Positions 1 through 9,490 are shown, counted from the stretch's first letter. The stretch: 39,081 bases of DNA from CAZMVY01 sp964617875 (GCA_964617875.1 CAZUAI010000050.1:1-39081); one strand, 5' to 3'. Numbers and translations are program-made. The notes: generated from the sequence alone by a model not told the origin.

Positions 1-2
1 TG

Positions 3-3000
3 GACACGCTCGGTCTCTGTCCCGCACGGCGGGTTCTTCACGGCAGTGCCATTCGCCCCTGGATCCGTCTCCATTCGACGGCGGATGATTATGTCCAGTA
101 TGAGACGGGCGACGAGCTTCTGAACGACGCGATCGGACAATGGCTTCGTATCACCATTCCGCTTGCCGGCGACTCGCTCTGGCGCAAGACCGTCGTGGGC
201 AATCCGAACCTGACGGACATTTCATGGATCGAGATTCATGCCGACACCTGGGGCGACACGTTTACGCTCTGGATCGACGACCTTGGCTTTGCCGCGCCGC
301 GCGGCGCGACGTGGCCGATGCGACAACGTGATTTCAGCCACACCGGCCGGGCCGAATACTCGGTTCCGGCGGAGCGCCAGAATGCGACCTTCTTCGACGT
401 GGTGACATGGCAGACGCGATCGCCGGGGTCGCCCGACGACGGCGGCTTCGGCGCGACCTCGATGAGTTTCTTCGATACAGCGGGTCCCGACGGCGCCGAC
501 ATCATCGTTGGCTCCTACCATTGGCCCAAGGGCGTGCAGGCAATGGACCGCCACACCGGCCGACGGTTCTGGAGCGGCTTGCCGGCGGGCGGCGAAACGA
601 TCGCCTCCATCACGCCGGCGTTCTCGAACGACGGCGCCTCGATCTACGTCGTTAACGACGCCACCGAAAGCGGGAGCTATCCGAACGGCCATCCGCTGAT
701 GGCGTTCGACAGCATCGGCGGACCGGGTTCGTTCCGCCACAACGGCAACAACAGCGACGCCCGGCATCTGCAGGCCCTCTCGCCGACCATCGCCCCGGAC
801 GGCCGGATCCTTCTGCACCAGTGGTTTGACCGTCCCTATGCTGGAACGGACGACGGCAGCCAGATCACCGAATCATGGGCGGCGGCGACCAGTGCCGACA
901 GCGGCCACAGCGATCCGACGCTTTACGTCGAGGGTGCCGACCTGTATGTCGTGATCGGTGGACGCGACGGCTTCATTCGCTCGTATGACGGCCTTACCGG
1001 AGACGAACGCTGGGCCGTCAACGTGGGCGAAACGATCGACGCCACCGTAACCGTTGACCCGAGCACCGGCAACATCTACGTCGGTTGCGGGTCGGATTCG
1101 ATCCGCATTGCAGGGCTCGACAAGAACGGTTATCCGCTCTGGAGCAATGTCTCCGAGATCGTGTACGACAACAGCGGCGGAACCGGCCATCCACAACGGG
1201 CGCAATCCGCCGGTTGCCTGAGCCACGACGGCACGACGTACTATTTCCAGACGAACAGCCAGGAGGGCGACGGCAGGCTCTATGCCATCGACACCGGAGA
1301 CGGCTCGGTTCGCTGGTCCTACGAGACCGGCAGCACCGGTTGGGAGCATGTGTCCAGTTCGCCGATCGTGTCCTCTGACGGCGTAATCATCGTCGGCAAT
1401 AACGACGGCGGCGTCTATTACGCTATTCGCGACGACGGCACGACCGGATCGTTGCTGGACACCTTTGAGGTCGCCGCCCCCGGCACGGCACGCTGCAGCG
1501 CCACGATCGCCCCGGACGGCATGCTTTACCTGCCGCTTCGCACGCCCTGGGTCGCGGGTAATGGGGATGGCGAAACGCCGAACCAGCTTGTGGAGAATGT
1601 GTTTACGGCGTTCGATCTTCGCGCGGATGCACGGGGTATCCTGTGGCCGCCTGGCGGGCAGGTGGCCGTCGTGGGCAACCACCAGGTGCTCGTCTCCTGG
1701 CTGCCGACGATTGATCCGGGCGGTCTGTTCGATCATTACGCCATCTACCGCAACACGGTGCCGTTTACATCGGTGGCCGGCATGACGCCGGTGGCCACGA
1801 TAGCCGACCTGAACACAACATCCTATCTTGACGTCACGGCGGCGAACGGAACAAGCTACTATTATGCCGTTACCACCGTCACGATCGACAATGAAGAAGT
1901 CACGGCGATTCGTGGAATCGGGCCTCGTACGCCATTCGACGAGACCGATCTGCAGGTTGTGTGTATCGCCCGTACGCCGCGGTTTCCGCGGTACGAGCCG
2001 GTCTATCAGGATCATGTTGTGACCGAGGCGTCGGGATTCGGCCCTTACGTGATTTCGGCGGCCCACGGACTGGGCGGCGATCAGAGCGGCTCGACGCAAC
2101 GCTGGCCGAATGTGGGCGATCCGGTGACGTACACCGCCACCGTGCGCAATCGCGGGACGAATTCGTGGACGGGCAATCTGCACGCGATATGGCGAGTCGA
2201 TGGCATCGTGGTTTCGCAGCCGATCGAGTGGGTCGCCCTGTCACCCGCCGGCATCGTGACGTTCCCGTTGGTCCGCCCGTGGGACGGCGCGTCGCACGAC
2301 ATCCAGTTCACGATAGACCTGGCAGACTCGCGGCCGGAGAACAATTCACTTTCCATCAACACGAAATCGGTCGCGTTTCTGACGTACATCGACATGTCGC
2401 GCATGGAGAGTTTTCGCGAGGAGACGCCCGCATACCCGCAGGCGGCGACGAACGACTTCATCGACTGGCTCAACCGGCACATGGCCCGCTTCAACCAGAT
2501 GTTCGCGGATGCCGGTTCGCCCAAACGAGTGCATTACGACGTGCTTGAAGTGATCGACGACCGAGCCGTGGATCCGTCAATCAATCGCCAGCCCTTTGCC
2601 ATCTTCCCGTTCCGTTGCTACGCGCACGAGGGCAGTTTCCGGCTTTCGGGCTACTACCGTCCGGCCGATGACATCGACTTCGGCCTGCTGCACGAGATGG
2701 GCCACCAGCTCGGCCTGATCGATATCTACCAGCTTGACGTGCCGGCGGAAGTGAACCTCGTCAATGGTCAAGGCTATACCGCCGTGGCCGACCTGATGCG
2801 CGGATGCAGCCCCTTCCTGTCGCCGGCCAGCGCCTTGCCGATGAGGCACTGGCTAGACCAGGCGCACGGTTACTACGGCCAGTACCTTTACAATTCGCCG
2901 TCGGAGATTCGCCTGAAGGTTCTGGGCTTTGACGGCCGGCCGCTGGTCGGCGCGACGGTCAAGATGTACCAGTACTGCGACCGGCCGGGCATGGGAAAGG

Positions 3001-4055
3001 TCATCACGAACCAGATCAAGGCGCAGGGCTCGACCAACGCGAGCGGCGAGTGGATTCTGCCGAACGTGCCAATTGACCCGGCGATCGTACCGCCCGCGTA
3101 CACCGGCGACACGCTGCGCGCCAACCCGTTCGGATATGTCGCCGTTGTTGGCTCGAACGGTGTGTTACTGTTCCGCGTCGAATACAACGAAGGCGTCGAC
3201 TTCGCCTGGCTGGACATCAACGAGGCAAACGTCGCTTACTTCAATGGGCAGACCGCCACGGCGACTTTCACGCGGCAGCTTTCGCTCGGCGGTCCGCTTC
3301 AGGTCAAACCGCCGGCGGATATGACCGAGCTTAACGCGACCGATTGGGTCGCCTGGGCCGATGGCTCGTCGCCCTCGAATACATACGTGGTGGACGACAC
3401 CAGCCGCAGGATCATCGGCGGTGCCGCCGTCAAGTTCGTCACCGACGGCGGCTTCGACACGTATGTCCGCTATCCCCGCACCTACACGGCAAGATGGGAT
3501 CTGACGACGGCCACCAGGCTCAAAGTCAATTTCTATGCCGAGAACTCGAACCCGGGTTTCCAGAACGGCAGCCCATGGATTCGACTGAAGGACGCGGACA
3601 ACAACTACTTCCAGTATCAGTATTATCAGAACGGCTATCCCGCCGAGCTGCTGAGCGAGGCGATCAACACTTGGCGGTCGTACGAAATCCCGCTGGACGC
3701 GCCGCCCGACACGCAAAACGGGTGGCGGCGCACTGTCGTCGGTTCACCGAACCTGTCGCGCATTCAATACGTCGAGATCCACGCGGACACGTGGGGCTAC
3801 GGCTTCACGTTGTGGCTTGACGGCGTTGGTTTTGATCTGCCGTCAACCGTCCCGGCGGATTACGATAACGACGGCGACGTAGACCAGGTGGACTTCCTGA
3901 CGTTCAGCCGCTGCTTCAACGGCCCGAACCGACCGTTCGCGGCGAGCGGTTGCGACGCGGCCGACCTGGATCGGGACCACGACGTGGACCCGGACGATTT
4001 CCGCGTGTTCTCGGCGTGCTTCAACGGGCCGAACAACCCGCCGGCATGCCAGTAG
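3..4055 (+). CDS. Large secreted multidomain protein (beta-propeller, metzincin-like protease, dockerin tail); 5' partial
   Basis: The frame is open to the left edge, so the true start lies outside the window. A GTG at 195 is internal. Order: end of a beta-rich module (nt 3-292); PQQ-type beta-propeller repeats (about nt 400-1600, with phrases such as LYAIDTGDGSVRWSYETGS); an FN3-like domain (about 1650-1900); a CARDB-like domain (about 2100-2370); a protease region with HEMGHQLGLID at nt 2691-2723, which fits the HExxHxxGxxD zinc site of metzincins; a Gly/Thr-rich CNA-B-like segment (about 2900-3150); a second copy of the N-terminal module (about 3325-3840); and a dockerin-like tail with two DxDxDxD loops (DYDNDGDVD, DLDRDHDVD) and two CFNGPN motifs. 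It is probably an extracellular polymer- or protein-degrading enzyme; the substrate is unknown. It ends in TAG, 13 nt before the convergent helicase stop. Confidence 0.9.
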   Translation, partial: DTLGLCPARRVLHGSAIRPWIRLHSTADDYVQYETGDELLNDAIGQWLRITIPLAGDSLWRKTVVGNPNLTDISWIEIHADTWGDTFTLWIDDLGFAAPRGATWPMRQRDFSHTGRAEYSVPAERQNATFFDVVTWQTRSPGSPDDGGFGATSMSFFDTAGPDGADIIVGSYHWPKGVQAMDRHTGRRFWSGLPAGGETIASITPAFSNDGASIYVVNDATESGSYPNGHPLMAFDSIGGPGSFRHNGNNSDARHLQALSPTIAPDGRILLHQWFDRPYAGTDDGSQITESWAAATSADSGHSDPTLYVEGADLYVVIGGRDGFIRSYDGLTGDERWAVNVGETIDATVTVDPSTGNIYVGCGSDSIRIAGLDKNGYPLWSNVSEIVYDNSGGTGHPQRAQSAGCLSHDGTTYYFQTNSQEGDGRLYAIDTGDGSVRWSYETGSTGWEHVSSSPIVSSDGVIIVGNNDGGVYYAIRDDGTTGSLLDTFEVAAPGTARCSATIAPDGMLYLPLRTPWVAGNGDGETPNQLVENVFTAFDLRADARGILWPPGGQVAVVGNHQVLVSWLPTIDPGGLFDHYAIYRNTVPFTSVAGMTPVATIADLNTTSYLDVTAANGTSYYYAVTTVTIDNEEVTAIRGIGPRTPFDETDLQVVCIARTPRFPRYEPVYQDHVVTEASGFGPYVISAAHGLGGDQSGSTQRWPNVGDPVTYTATVRNRGTNSWTGNLHAIWRVDGIVVSQPIEWVALSPAGIVTFPLVRPWDGASHDIQFTIDLADSRPENNSLSINTKSVAFLTYIDMSRMESFREETPAYPQAATNDFIDWLNRHMARFNQMFADAGSPKRVHYDVLEVIDDRAVDPSINRQPFAIFPFRCYAHEGSFRLSGYYRPADDIDFGLLHEMGHQLGLIDIYQLDVPAEVNLVNGQGYTAVADLMRGCSPFLSPASALPMRHWLDQAHGYYGQYLYNSPSEIRLKVLGFDGRPLVGATVKMYQYCDRPGMGKVITNQIKAQGSTNASGEWILPNVPIDPAIVPPAYTGDTLRANPFGYVAVVGSNGVLLFRVEYNEGVDFAWLDINEANVAYFNGQTATATFTRQLSLGGPLQVKPPADMTELNATDWVAWADGSSPSNTYVVDDTSRRIIGGAAVKFVTDGGFDTYVRYPRTYTARWDLTTATRLKVNFYAENSNPGFQNGSPWIRLKDADNNYFQYQYYQNGYPAELLSEAINTWRSYEIPLDAPPDTQNGWRRTVVGSPNLSRIQYVEIHADTWGYGFTLWLDGVGFDLPSTVPADYDNDGDVDQVDFLTFSRCFNGPNRPFAASGCDAADLDRDHDVDPDDFRVFSACFNGPNNPPACQ

Positions 4056-4068
4056 CCGTCGGGGCGGC

Positions 4069-6258
4069 CTACGCTTCCTGCAGCTTCTTGACCGCCTCGG
4101 CCTGCTCGAGGAACCGGTCCGTGTAGCGTGGATCGACCTTCTGGCAGGCGCGGGTGGAGAGTTCGCCGATCCGCTGGTACTCCGGATCCTGGGTCAGCTC
4201 GAAGAACTCGCCGGCGAGGATCACGAGGCGAAGCAGGTGGCGAAGGATGATGCCCTCCTGCTTGACCAGGTTTCGGGCGCGAACGAACTTGTAGAAGTCG
4301 CTCTCCATCTCCATGACGCCGCCGCCGACCCATTTCGGCTGGACGAACACCGGCTCCGGGGCGGCGAGGCGGGCCTCGAACGCGATCTTCAGCATCTCGG
4401 GGAAGGTCGGCGGACGCTCCTCTTCCTCCGCCCAGTAGTCGTCCGGGCCGTCCTCCTCGTCCTCGACGCGGTCGGCCTTCGCCGGCGTGACGCCCATCTG
4501 CAGCAGCAGCGGTTCGAGGACATTCTCCTGCAGGGGCCCCTTCGGCAGGTCGGGAATCCGGAGATGCCGCTCCAGCACCGGCGGGATCTGCAGCACGGCC
4601 TCGAGGGCGAGGACCTTCTCATCGGCGTTGCTTATCGCGAGCTGGTCCTTCAGGTACATCCCGAAGAGCGGATCGACGCTGCGGAACTTGAGCAGGCTGT
4701 GGATGCTCTCGTTGAGCGTGACGTGGTCGGCGTCCTCCGCCTTCTGGAGGTAGCCGAGCGCGGCGAGGTTGGCGATCATGAAGTCGAGCTGCTCCTGGAA
4801 CTTTGCCAGCCGGTCGGGCGAGTTGAACCGCCTGGACAGGAACGCGCGGACGTCGTGCAGCGCCCCCGTCTTCGTCAGGAGGTAGATCAGCACCGGGTAG
4901 GGAATCATCGACCGGCTGAACAGGTTCGCCGGCCCGGCCTGGATGAGCGTGCGGAACTGGCCCTCCGTCCAGTACTGCTCCGTGCTGCGGCGGGTCGGTT
5001 TCTTGCGTTCGAGGTCCTTCTTGATCCGCAGGATGCCGGGGTCCTTCGACTTCGGGTCGATCTGGTCGTACTTCTTCTTCCACTTGGCGATCCGGGCGTC
5101 GTCCTCGTGGGCCAGCGCGTAGACGTAGCCCTTCGTGTCGAACTGCGGGCGGCCGGCCCGCCCGAACATCTGGTGGGCAACCGACGGGAACACGAGCTTC
5201 TTCTCGCCCCGCTTGCCCTTCAGAAGCGTACTGAGCACGACCGACCGCGCCGGCAGGTTGATGCCCGCGGCGAGCGTCTCCGTGCAGATCACCAGCGGCA
5301 CGAGCTTCTGGTTGAACAGGTCCTCCACGATTTCCTTGTGCTTCGGCAGGACGCCCGCGTGGTGAACGCCGACGCCGCGCTTGAGCATCTCCTTGAGCTT
5401 CGGCCCGACCCCGTCGGCGAGGTCGGCCTTCTTCTCCTCCAGCAGCGCGGTGATCCGCGCCTGCGTCTGCGCCGGGACCAGCGGCAGGCCCTTGAGCGTC
5501 TCGGCGACGTCCCAGCACTCGTCCCGGTTGAAGCAGAACACCAGGGCGGGCACACGGTTCTCGGCGTCGTCGGCCGCAATCATCGACGGCAGATGCTCCG
5601 TCAGGGTCCTGTCGCCCACCCAGATGTACTCGAGCGGCACGCGCCGCTGGTCGGACAGGATCACGCGGACCTCGCGCCCGTGCTCCTTCTTCAGCCAGCC
5701 GGCGAACTCCCGGGGGTTGCCGACCGTGGCCGAGAGCAGCATCACGCGGACGTGCGCGGGCAGCAGCACGAGCGAAAGCTCCCACACGACGCCGCGCTCC
5801 GGATCGTTGAAATTGTGAAACTCGTCCATGACGACGGCGGCGACGTCGCTCATGTCCGACAGCGCCGGGTCGGTCGAGAGCAGGTGGTTGAGCAGGATCT
5901 CGGCGACAACGACGCGGACGACGGCGTCGGGGTTCTCACGGCGGTTGCCGGTGATGAGACCGATATCGGTCCGCGCGAAGCCCCATTTCTCGGCGAGGTC
6001 CTGCATCTCGCGGAACTTCTGGTCGGTCAGCGCGATGAGAGGCGTCGTGTAGTACAGCCGACGGCGGGTGTGGAGCGCCTCGAAGACGGCGGCCTCGGCG
6101 ATCAGCGTCTTGCCCATCCCGGTCGGCGCGCAGACCATGACGCCGCCGGGCGCGTCGAACCACGCCAGCAGGGCCTCCTCCTGGTACGGGTACAGGTCGA
6201 ACGCGAGCGACTCCAGAAACTTCGTGCATACCTCGTCGCGGGTCATGGCGCACAGCAT
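4069..6258 (-). CDS. Ski2-like DEAD/DEAH-box helicase (DUF3516 type)
   Basis: ATP-dependent superfamily 2 nucleic-acid helicase of 729 aa. Visible motifs: Walker A APTGMGKT (residues 44-51), motif II DEFH (145-148), motif III LSAT, and motif VI in the stretch MFGRAGRPQFD. The C-terminal half, with a phrase like FRSVDPLFGMYLKDQL, resembles the DUF3516 region of bacterial Ski2-like helicases. This family is related to RNA-exosome helicases (Ski2/Mtr4), so a role in RNA turnover is plausible but inferred. Two ATGs are possible, 6258 and 6246; neither has a clear ribosome binding site, and the second (MTRDEVC) also fits. It is convergent with the dockerin protein, with only 13 nt between the stops. 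Confidence 0.9.
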   Translation of the reverse strand: MLCAMTRDEVCTKFLESLAFDLYPYQEEALLAWFDAPGGVMVCAPTGMGKTLIAEAAVFEALHTRRRLYYTTPLIALTDQKFREMQDLAEKWGFARTDIGLITGNRRENPDAVVRVVVAEILLNHLLSTDPALSDMSDVAAVVMDEFHNFNDPERGVVWELSLVLLPAHVRVMLLSATVGNPREFAGWLKKEHGREVRVILSDQRRVPLEYIWVGDRTLTEHLPSMIAADDAENRVPALVFCFNRDECWDVAETLKGLPLVPAQTQARITALLEEKKADLADGVGPKLKEMLKRGVGVHHAGVLPKHKEIVEDLFNQKLVPLVICTETLAAGINLPARSVVLSTLLKGKRGEKKLVFPSVAHQMFGRAGRPQFDTKGYVYALAHEDDARIAKWKKKYDQIDPKSKDPGILRIKKDLERKKPTRRSTEQYWTEGQFRTLIQAGPANLFSRSMIPYPVLIYLLTKTGALHDVRAFLSRRFNSPDRLAKFQEQLDFMIANLAALGYLQKAEDADHVTLNESIHSLLKFRSVDPLFGMYLKDQLAISNADEKVLALEAVLQIPPVLERHLRIPDLPKGPLQENVLEPLLLQMGVTPAKADRVEDEEDGPDDYWAEEEERPPTFPEMLKIAFEARLAAPEPVFVQPKWVGGGVMEMESDFYKFVRARNLVKQEGIILRHLLRLVILAGEFFELTQDPEYQRIGELSTRACQKVDPRYTDRFLEQAEAVKKLQEA

Positions 6259-6411
6259 CGCCGTTGCGGGCCGGAATGTCGAGTGCCGGTGAGGATCTCA
6301 TGCACGGCCTGGCCGGCCGTGCCGCGTCGTTCCGAGCGATCGTTGCGCCGCCATGCCTCGCGTCGTGCCGGCGAACGGGCCGAACGTTCCCGCGCCCCGG
6401 CGCGGCGGAAA

Positions 6412-6431
6412 GCGGCCCCTGGAGGGGCCGC
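6412..6431 (-). terminator. Hairpin downstream of the DUF1080 gene
   Basis: Perfect 8-bp stem GCGGCCCC/GGGGCCGC with loop TGGA, about 95 nt after the stop of the 6526-7281 gene. On the minus strand it is followed by only three Ts (TTTCC), so it is a weak intrinsic terminator candidate. The rest of 6259-6525 shows no convincing gene. Confidence 0.4.
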
Positions 6432-6525
6432 CACTCCACAGGGAGGGTTCTCGCGCGGGGGCTCGCGGGTGCAGAAACAGCAAGACGAGAGCGGCAAACC
6501 GCAAGAGCGAGAGACGACCTGCGCC

Positions 6526-7281
6526 TCAGTTCAGCGGGCGGATACGGAGGTTCCGATATGCGACCGGTCCGTGGTCGCCCTGGAGCATGAGCGGGCCGAG
6601 CGGCTTCTCGGGCTCGTGCTCCCACATCGCGGCGCGGGTCGGACCGTTGAGGCTCACGTTTTCGTGAACGACCTTGCCGTTGTGGACGACCTTCACGAAG
6701 CAGGCGTTCCCGGTCTTCCGCCCGGCGGCATCGAACCGCGGGGCGCGGAAGACCACGTCGAACGACTGCCACTCGCCCGGGGGCCTCGAAGCGTTGACGC
6801 GGGGGGCGTGGCCCTCGACGTTGGTGTTGTTGATCCAGCGCGAGTAGATGCCGCCGCAGTCGCTGAACTCGACCTTGTCCTTGCCCCAACTGTCGAAGAC
6901 CTGGATCTCGTAGCGGCCCATGAAGTAGACGCCGGAGTTCGAGCCCTTCGGCACGCAGAACTCGATGTGGGCCTCGCAGTCGCCGAACTCCCGGTCGGTG
7001 TAGATGTCGCACGTCTTGCCCGCGGGCCCGTTGACCATCACGCCCGTGCCGGGGGTGATGGCAAACTTCCTGTCGTCGGCCGGGTCCACGGCGACCGCGG
7101 CGGCGAGCCGCCAGTCGTTCGGATGGTTGTCGCGGCTCTTCCAGCCGGCCATCGTCCTGCCGTCGAAGACGCAGACGGCATCCGGCCCCGCCGCCGCCGT
7201 CCATCCGGACATGGAGCAACCCCCTGTCACGGCCAGAAGGGTAAGACCCGAAACCATCGCGACCGCGTTTCTCTTGCGCAT
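6526..7281 (-). CDS. 3-keto-disaccharide hydrolase (DUF1080) family lipoprotein
   Basis: A 251-aa protein with a lipoprotein-type signal peptide: basic start MRKR, hydrophobic core, then VTGGC with Cys22 as the likely lipidated residue. The body is a concanavalin-like DUF1080 / 3-keto-disaccharide hydrolase domain (phrases such as GWKSRDNHP, NSGVYFMGRYEIQVFDSWG, and the ending GPVAYRNLRIRPLN). The family is strongly expanded in planctomycetes and acts on sugars or polysaccharides outside the cytoplasm. The substrate of this copy cannot be deduced. It stands alone on the minus strand, with the helicase downstream. Confidence 0.9.
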   Translation of the reverse strand: MRKRNAVAMVSGLTLLAVTGGCSMSGWTAAAGPDAVCVFDGRTMAGWKSRDNHPNDWRLAAAVAVDPADDRKFAITPGTGVMVNGPAGKTCDIYTDREFGDCEAHIEFCVPKGSNSGVYFMGRYEIQVFDSWGKDKVEFSDCGGIYSRWINNTNVEGHAPRVNASRPPGEWQSFDVVFRAPRFDAAGRKTGNACFVKVVHNGKVVHENVSLNGPTRAAMWEHEPEKPLGPLMLQGDHGPVAYRNLRIRPLN

Positions 7282-7520
7282 TGTTCATCCTTTCATTGCA
7301 GAAAGACCCCGCATCAGCGTATATGGCCGCACCCGTTTCGGCAAGGCCTCCGGGAAGGCACGGTCGCCCCGTCGCCCCGCCCCCGCCGTGAAAGCGATCG
7401 CCGCGCAAGCCGGCAAGACCTGCCCCGCGCGTTGACATCCGGCTTACGTCCGGCGCCGCGTTGTGGTATCTTGTATATGGAGGGGCGACGGGATGCCATG
7501 CCGCACCCGGGTTTGCTGCG

Positions 7521-8234
7521 ATGCCGTACCGGAACATGAGTCTTGACGAGTTCGCCCGCCACGTGGGCATGTCGGTGCCCGAGGTGGAGAAACTCGCTGC
7601 GCGGGGCAAGCTGCCGGGCGAGCGGATCGGAGGACAGTGGCGGTTCAACCGGCCCCGCGTGACCGAGTGGCTGCAGCAGGAGATGCCGTCGCTGAGCGAG
7701 GAGCGTCTGCTGGCGATCGAACGGGCGATGGCCGACGACCCCGATGGACCGACGACGCACATCGTAACGGGGATGATGGGCGTGGCGGGCATCGACCTGT
7801 GCATCCGGGCGGGGTCGCGTCCGTCGATCCTGCGGGAGCTGGTGGCGCTGGCCGAACGAACGGGCCTCTTGTACGACCCGGCGGGGCTGCTGGAGGCCGT
7901 GACGGCCCGCGAGGAGATGTGCTCGACGGCGATCGGAAACGGGCTGGCGATCCCGCACCCGCGGCAGCCGATGCCGTACGTGTCGGCGGAACCGCTCGTA
8001 TGCCTGGGCCGGGCGCCGCAGGGGATCCCCTTCGGGTCGCCGGACGGGGCGCTGACGCACCTGTTCTTTCTGATCTGCAGTCACGAGGACCGACAACACC
8101 TCCAGGTCCTGGCGCGGCTGGTGCGGATGATGGACGGAGAGACGATCGACGCGATGCGGACCGCGACGGCGGCCGACGAGGCGCTGGCACTGCTGATCCG
8201 TCGCGAGGAACGCGTGGTCGGACGGGGGAGGTAG
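7521..8234 (+). CDS. Excisionase-type DNA-binding domain fused to PTS EIIA (fructose/mannitol family)
   Basis: A 237-aa protein. Residues 6-55 look like an excisionase/MerR-type winged helix (LDEFARHVGMSVPEVEKLA ... GGQWRFNRPRVTEWL). Residues 85-230 form a PTS EIIA-2 domain with phospho-acceptor His146 in GNGLAIPHPR. The start is set at ATG 7521 because the longer frame from TTG 7461 covers a sequence without family similarity. It lies 101 nt before a 1-phosphofructokinase-type kinase, suggesting a joint role in sugar-phosphate metabolism or in sensing PTS phosphorylation. No EIIB/EIIC permease is present in the window, so it may be regulatory (inference). Confidence 0.88.
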   Translation: MPYRNMSLDEFARHVGMSVPEVEKLAARGKLPGERIGGQWRFNRPRVTEWLQQEMPSLSEERLLAIERAMADDPDGPTTHIVTGMMGVAGIDLCIRAGSRPSILRELVALAERTGLLYDPAGLLEAVTAREEMCSTAIGNGLAIPHPRQPMPYVSAEPLVCLGRAPQGIPFGSPDGALTHLFFLICSHEDRQHLQVLARLVRMMDGETIDAMRTATAADEALALLIRREERVVGRGR

Positions 8235-8335
8235 GCGGAAAAGTGGGAAAGCGGGGAAATGAAAAAGTGAAAAAGGGCGTGTGGTTCGCCCGGTTTGCTG
8301 CGCTGAGGAGCCCTTCACGACGCAATCGGTGAATC

Positions 8336-9295
8336 ATGACCCAGACGCCGTTGGTTGTCACCGTCTCGCTCAACCCTGCGATTGACCGGATCATCGAGGT
8401 GCCGGGGTTTGCCGTCGGGGCGCACCAGCACGGGCGGCTGCTCTCGCGAACGGCGGCGGGAAAGGCGGTGAACGTCTCGCGGGCCCTGGCGCTGCTGGGC
8501 GTGCGGAACCTCGCGGCCGGCTTCGTCGGCGCGGGCGAGACGGCGTTTTTCGAGGGGTCGCTCGCCGGTACGGGCGTGGAGACGCGGTTCCTGGCCGTGC
8601 CCGCGGCGACACGGGAGAACATCACGCTCGTCGATCCCGTCGCCCGCGTCGAGACCCACATCCGCGACACGGGCTTTGGCGTCGGGGCGGACGACGGCGT
8701 GCGGCTTGAGGAGCAGCTTCGGCGGACATGCCGCGCCGGCGCCGTTGTCGTGTTCTCCGGCTCGATGCCGAAGGGGATCACGGCGGAGGCCTTCGGCCGG
8801 CTGTTGAGGACCTGCATCGACGCGAAGGCGCGTGTCGTCGTCGATACGTCCGGGGAGGCGCTTCGGACCGCGGTCGATCTGCCCTTGTGGCTGATCAAAC
8901 CGAACGTGGAGGAACTGGGCGAGATCGCCGGGCGTCCGATCGCATCGGAGGCGGAGATCGTCGCGGCCGGACAGCGTCTCGCCGAGCGGATCGGCATGGT
9001 GATCGTCAGCCGCGGCAAGGCGGGTGCGTTCTGCTTCGCGTCGGGCTCGGTGCTGAAAGGGTGCATCGCGGTCGATCCGCAGCGGGTCGGCAACACGGTG
9101 GGTTGCGGCGACTGTCTGCTCGCCGGCTGCATCGCCGGGCGTCTCCGATCGAGCAACGGGCAAGAGGCGTTCCGCTACGCTCTGGCGGTGGCAACGGCAA
9201 AGGCGGTAAGCCTCGAGCCGGGACAATTCGACCCGGCGGACGTGGAGGTGTTCTTCCGCGAAGCGGTGGTGGAGGAATCTCGCGCGATCAGCTGA
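8336..9295 (+). CDS. 1-phosphofructokinase family hexose kinase (PfkB fold)
   Basis: A 319-aa PfkB/ribokinase-fold kinase. The N-terminus (TVSLNPAIDRIIEV) and the AAGKAVNVSRALALLG glycine motif match the FruK/LacC/PfkB group, which phosphorylates fructose-1-phosphate or related sugar phosphates. The C-terminal signature at residues 252-264 reads GNTVGCGDCLLAG; the catalytic base Asp259 is kept, but the usual GAGDS is GCGDC. It follows the EIIA-domain gene in a fru-like arrangement. The exact substrate (fructose-1-P, fructose-6-P or tagatose-6-P) cannot be settled from sequence alone. The intergenic stretch 8235-8335 is purine-rich. Confidence 0.9.
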   Translation: MTQTPLVVTVSLNPAIDRIIEVPGFAVGAHQHGRLLSRTAAGKAVNVSRALALLGVRNLAAGFVGAGETAFFEGSLAGTGVETRFLAVPAATRENITLVDPVARVETHIRDTGFGVGADDGVRLEEQLRRTCRAGAVVVFSGSMPKGITAEAFGRLLRTCIDAKARVVVDTSGEALRTAVDLPLWLIKPNVEELGEIAGRPIASEAEIVAAGQRLAERIGMVIVSRGKAGAFCFASGSVLKGCIAVDPQRVGNTVGCGDCLLAGCIAGRLRSSNGQEAFRYALAVATAKAVSLEPGQFDPADVEVFFREAVVEESRAIS

Positions 9296-9490
9296 CTGCG
9301 GATACGCTACCGCCGTAACGCAACGCTGACATTGAAAGCAGCGCCAGTCAAGGATATTTCGCCTTTTTTCGATGGCCATGCACAAACGGACGCTGAGCCG
9401 CGATGGGGTAGGTACGTCAGGGCGCGACCGATGCCGTAAACAACGAATCCCCAAGCCTTTCCATGCCGACGTACGAAAAGGGACGAACTC

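Noticed and set aside
7432..7472. TTGACA at 7432 with TATCTT at 7467 as promoter of the EIIA fusion gene
   Set aside because: The spacing is 29 nt, far from the 16-18 nt needed.
4237..7539. 1100-codon open frame on the plus strand
   Set aside because: It is antisense to the helicase and the DUF1080 gene, with an Arg/Leu/Glu-biased composition and no domain.
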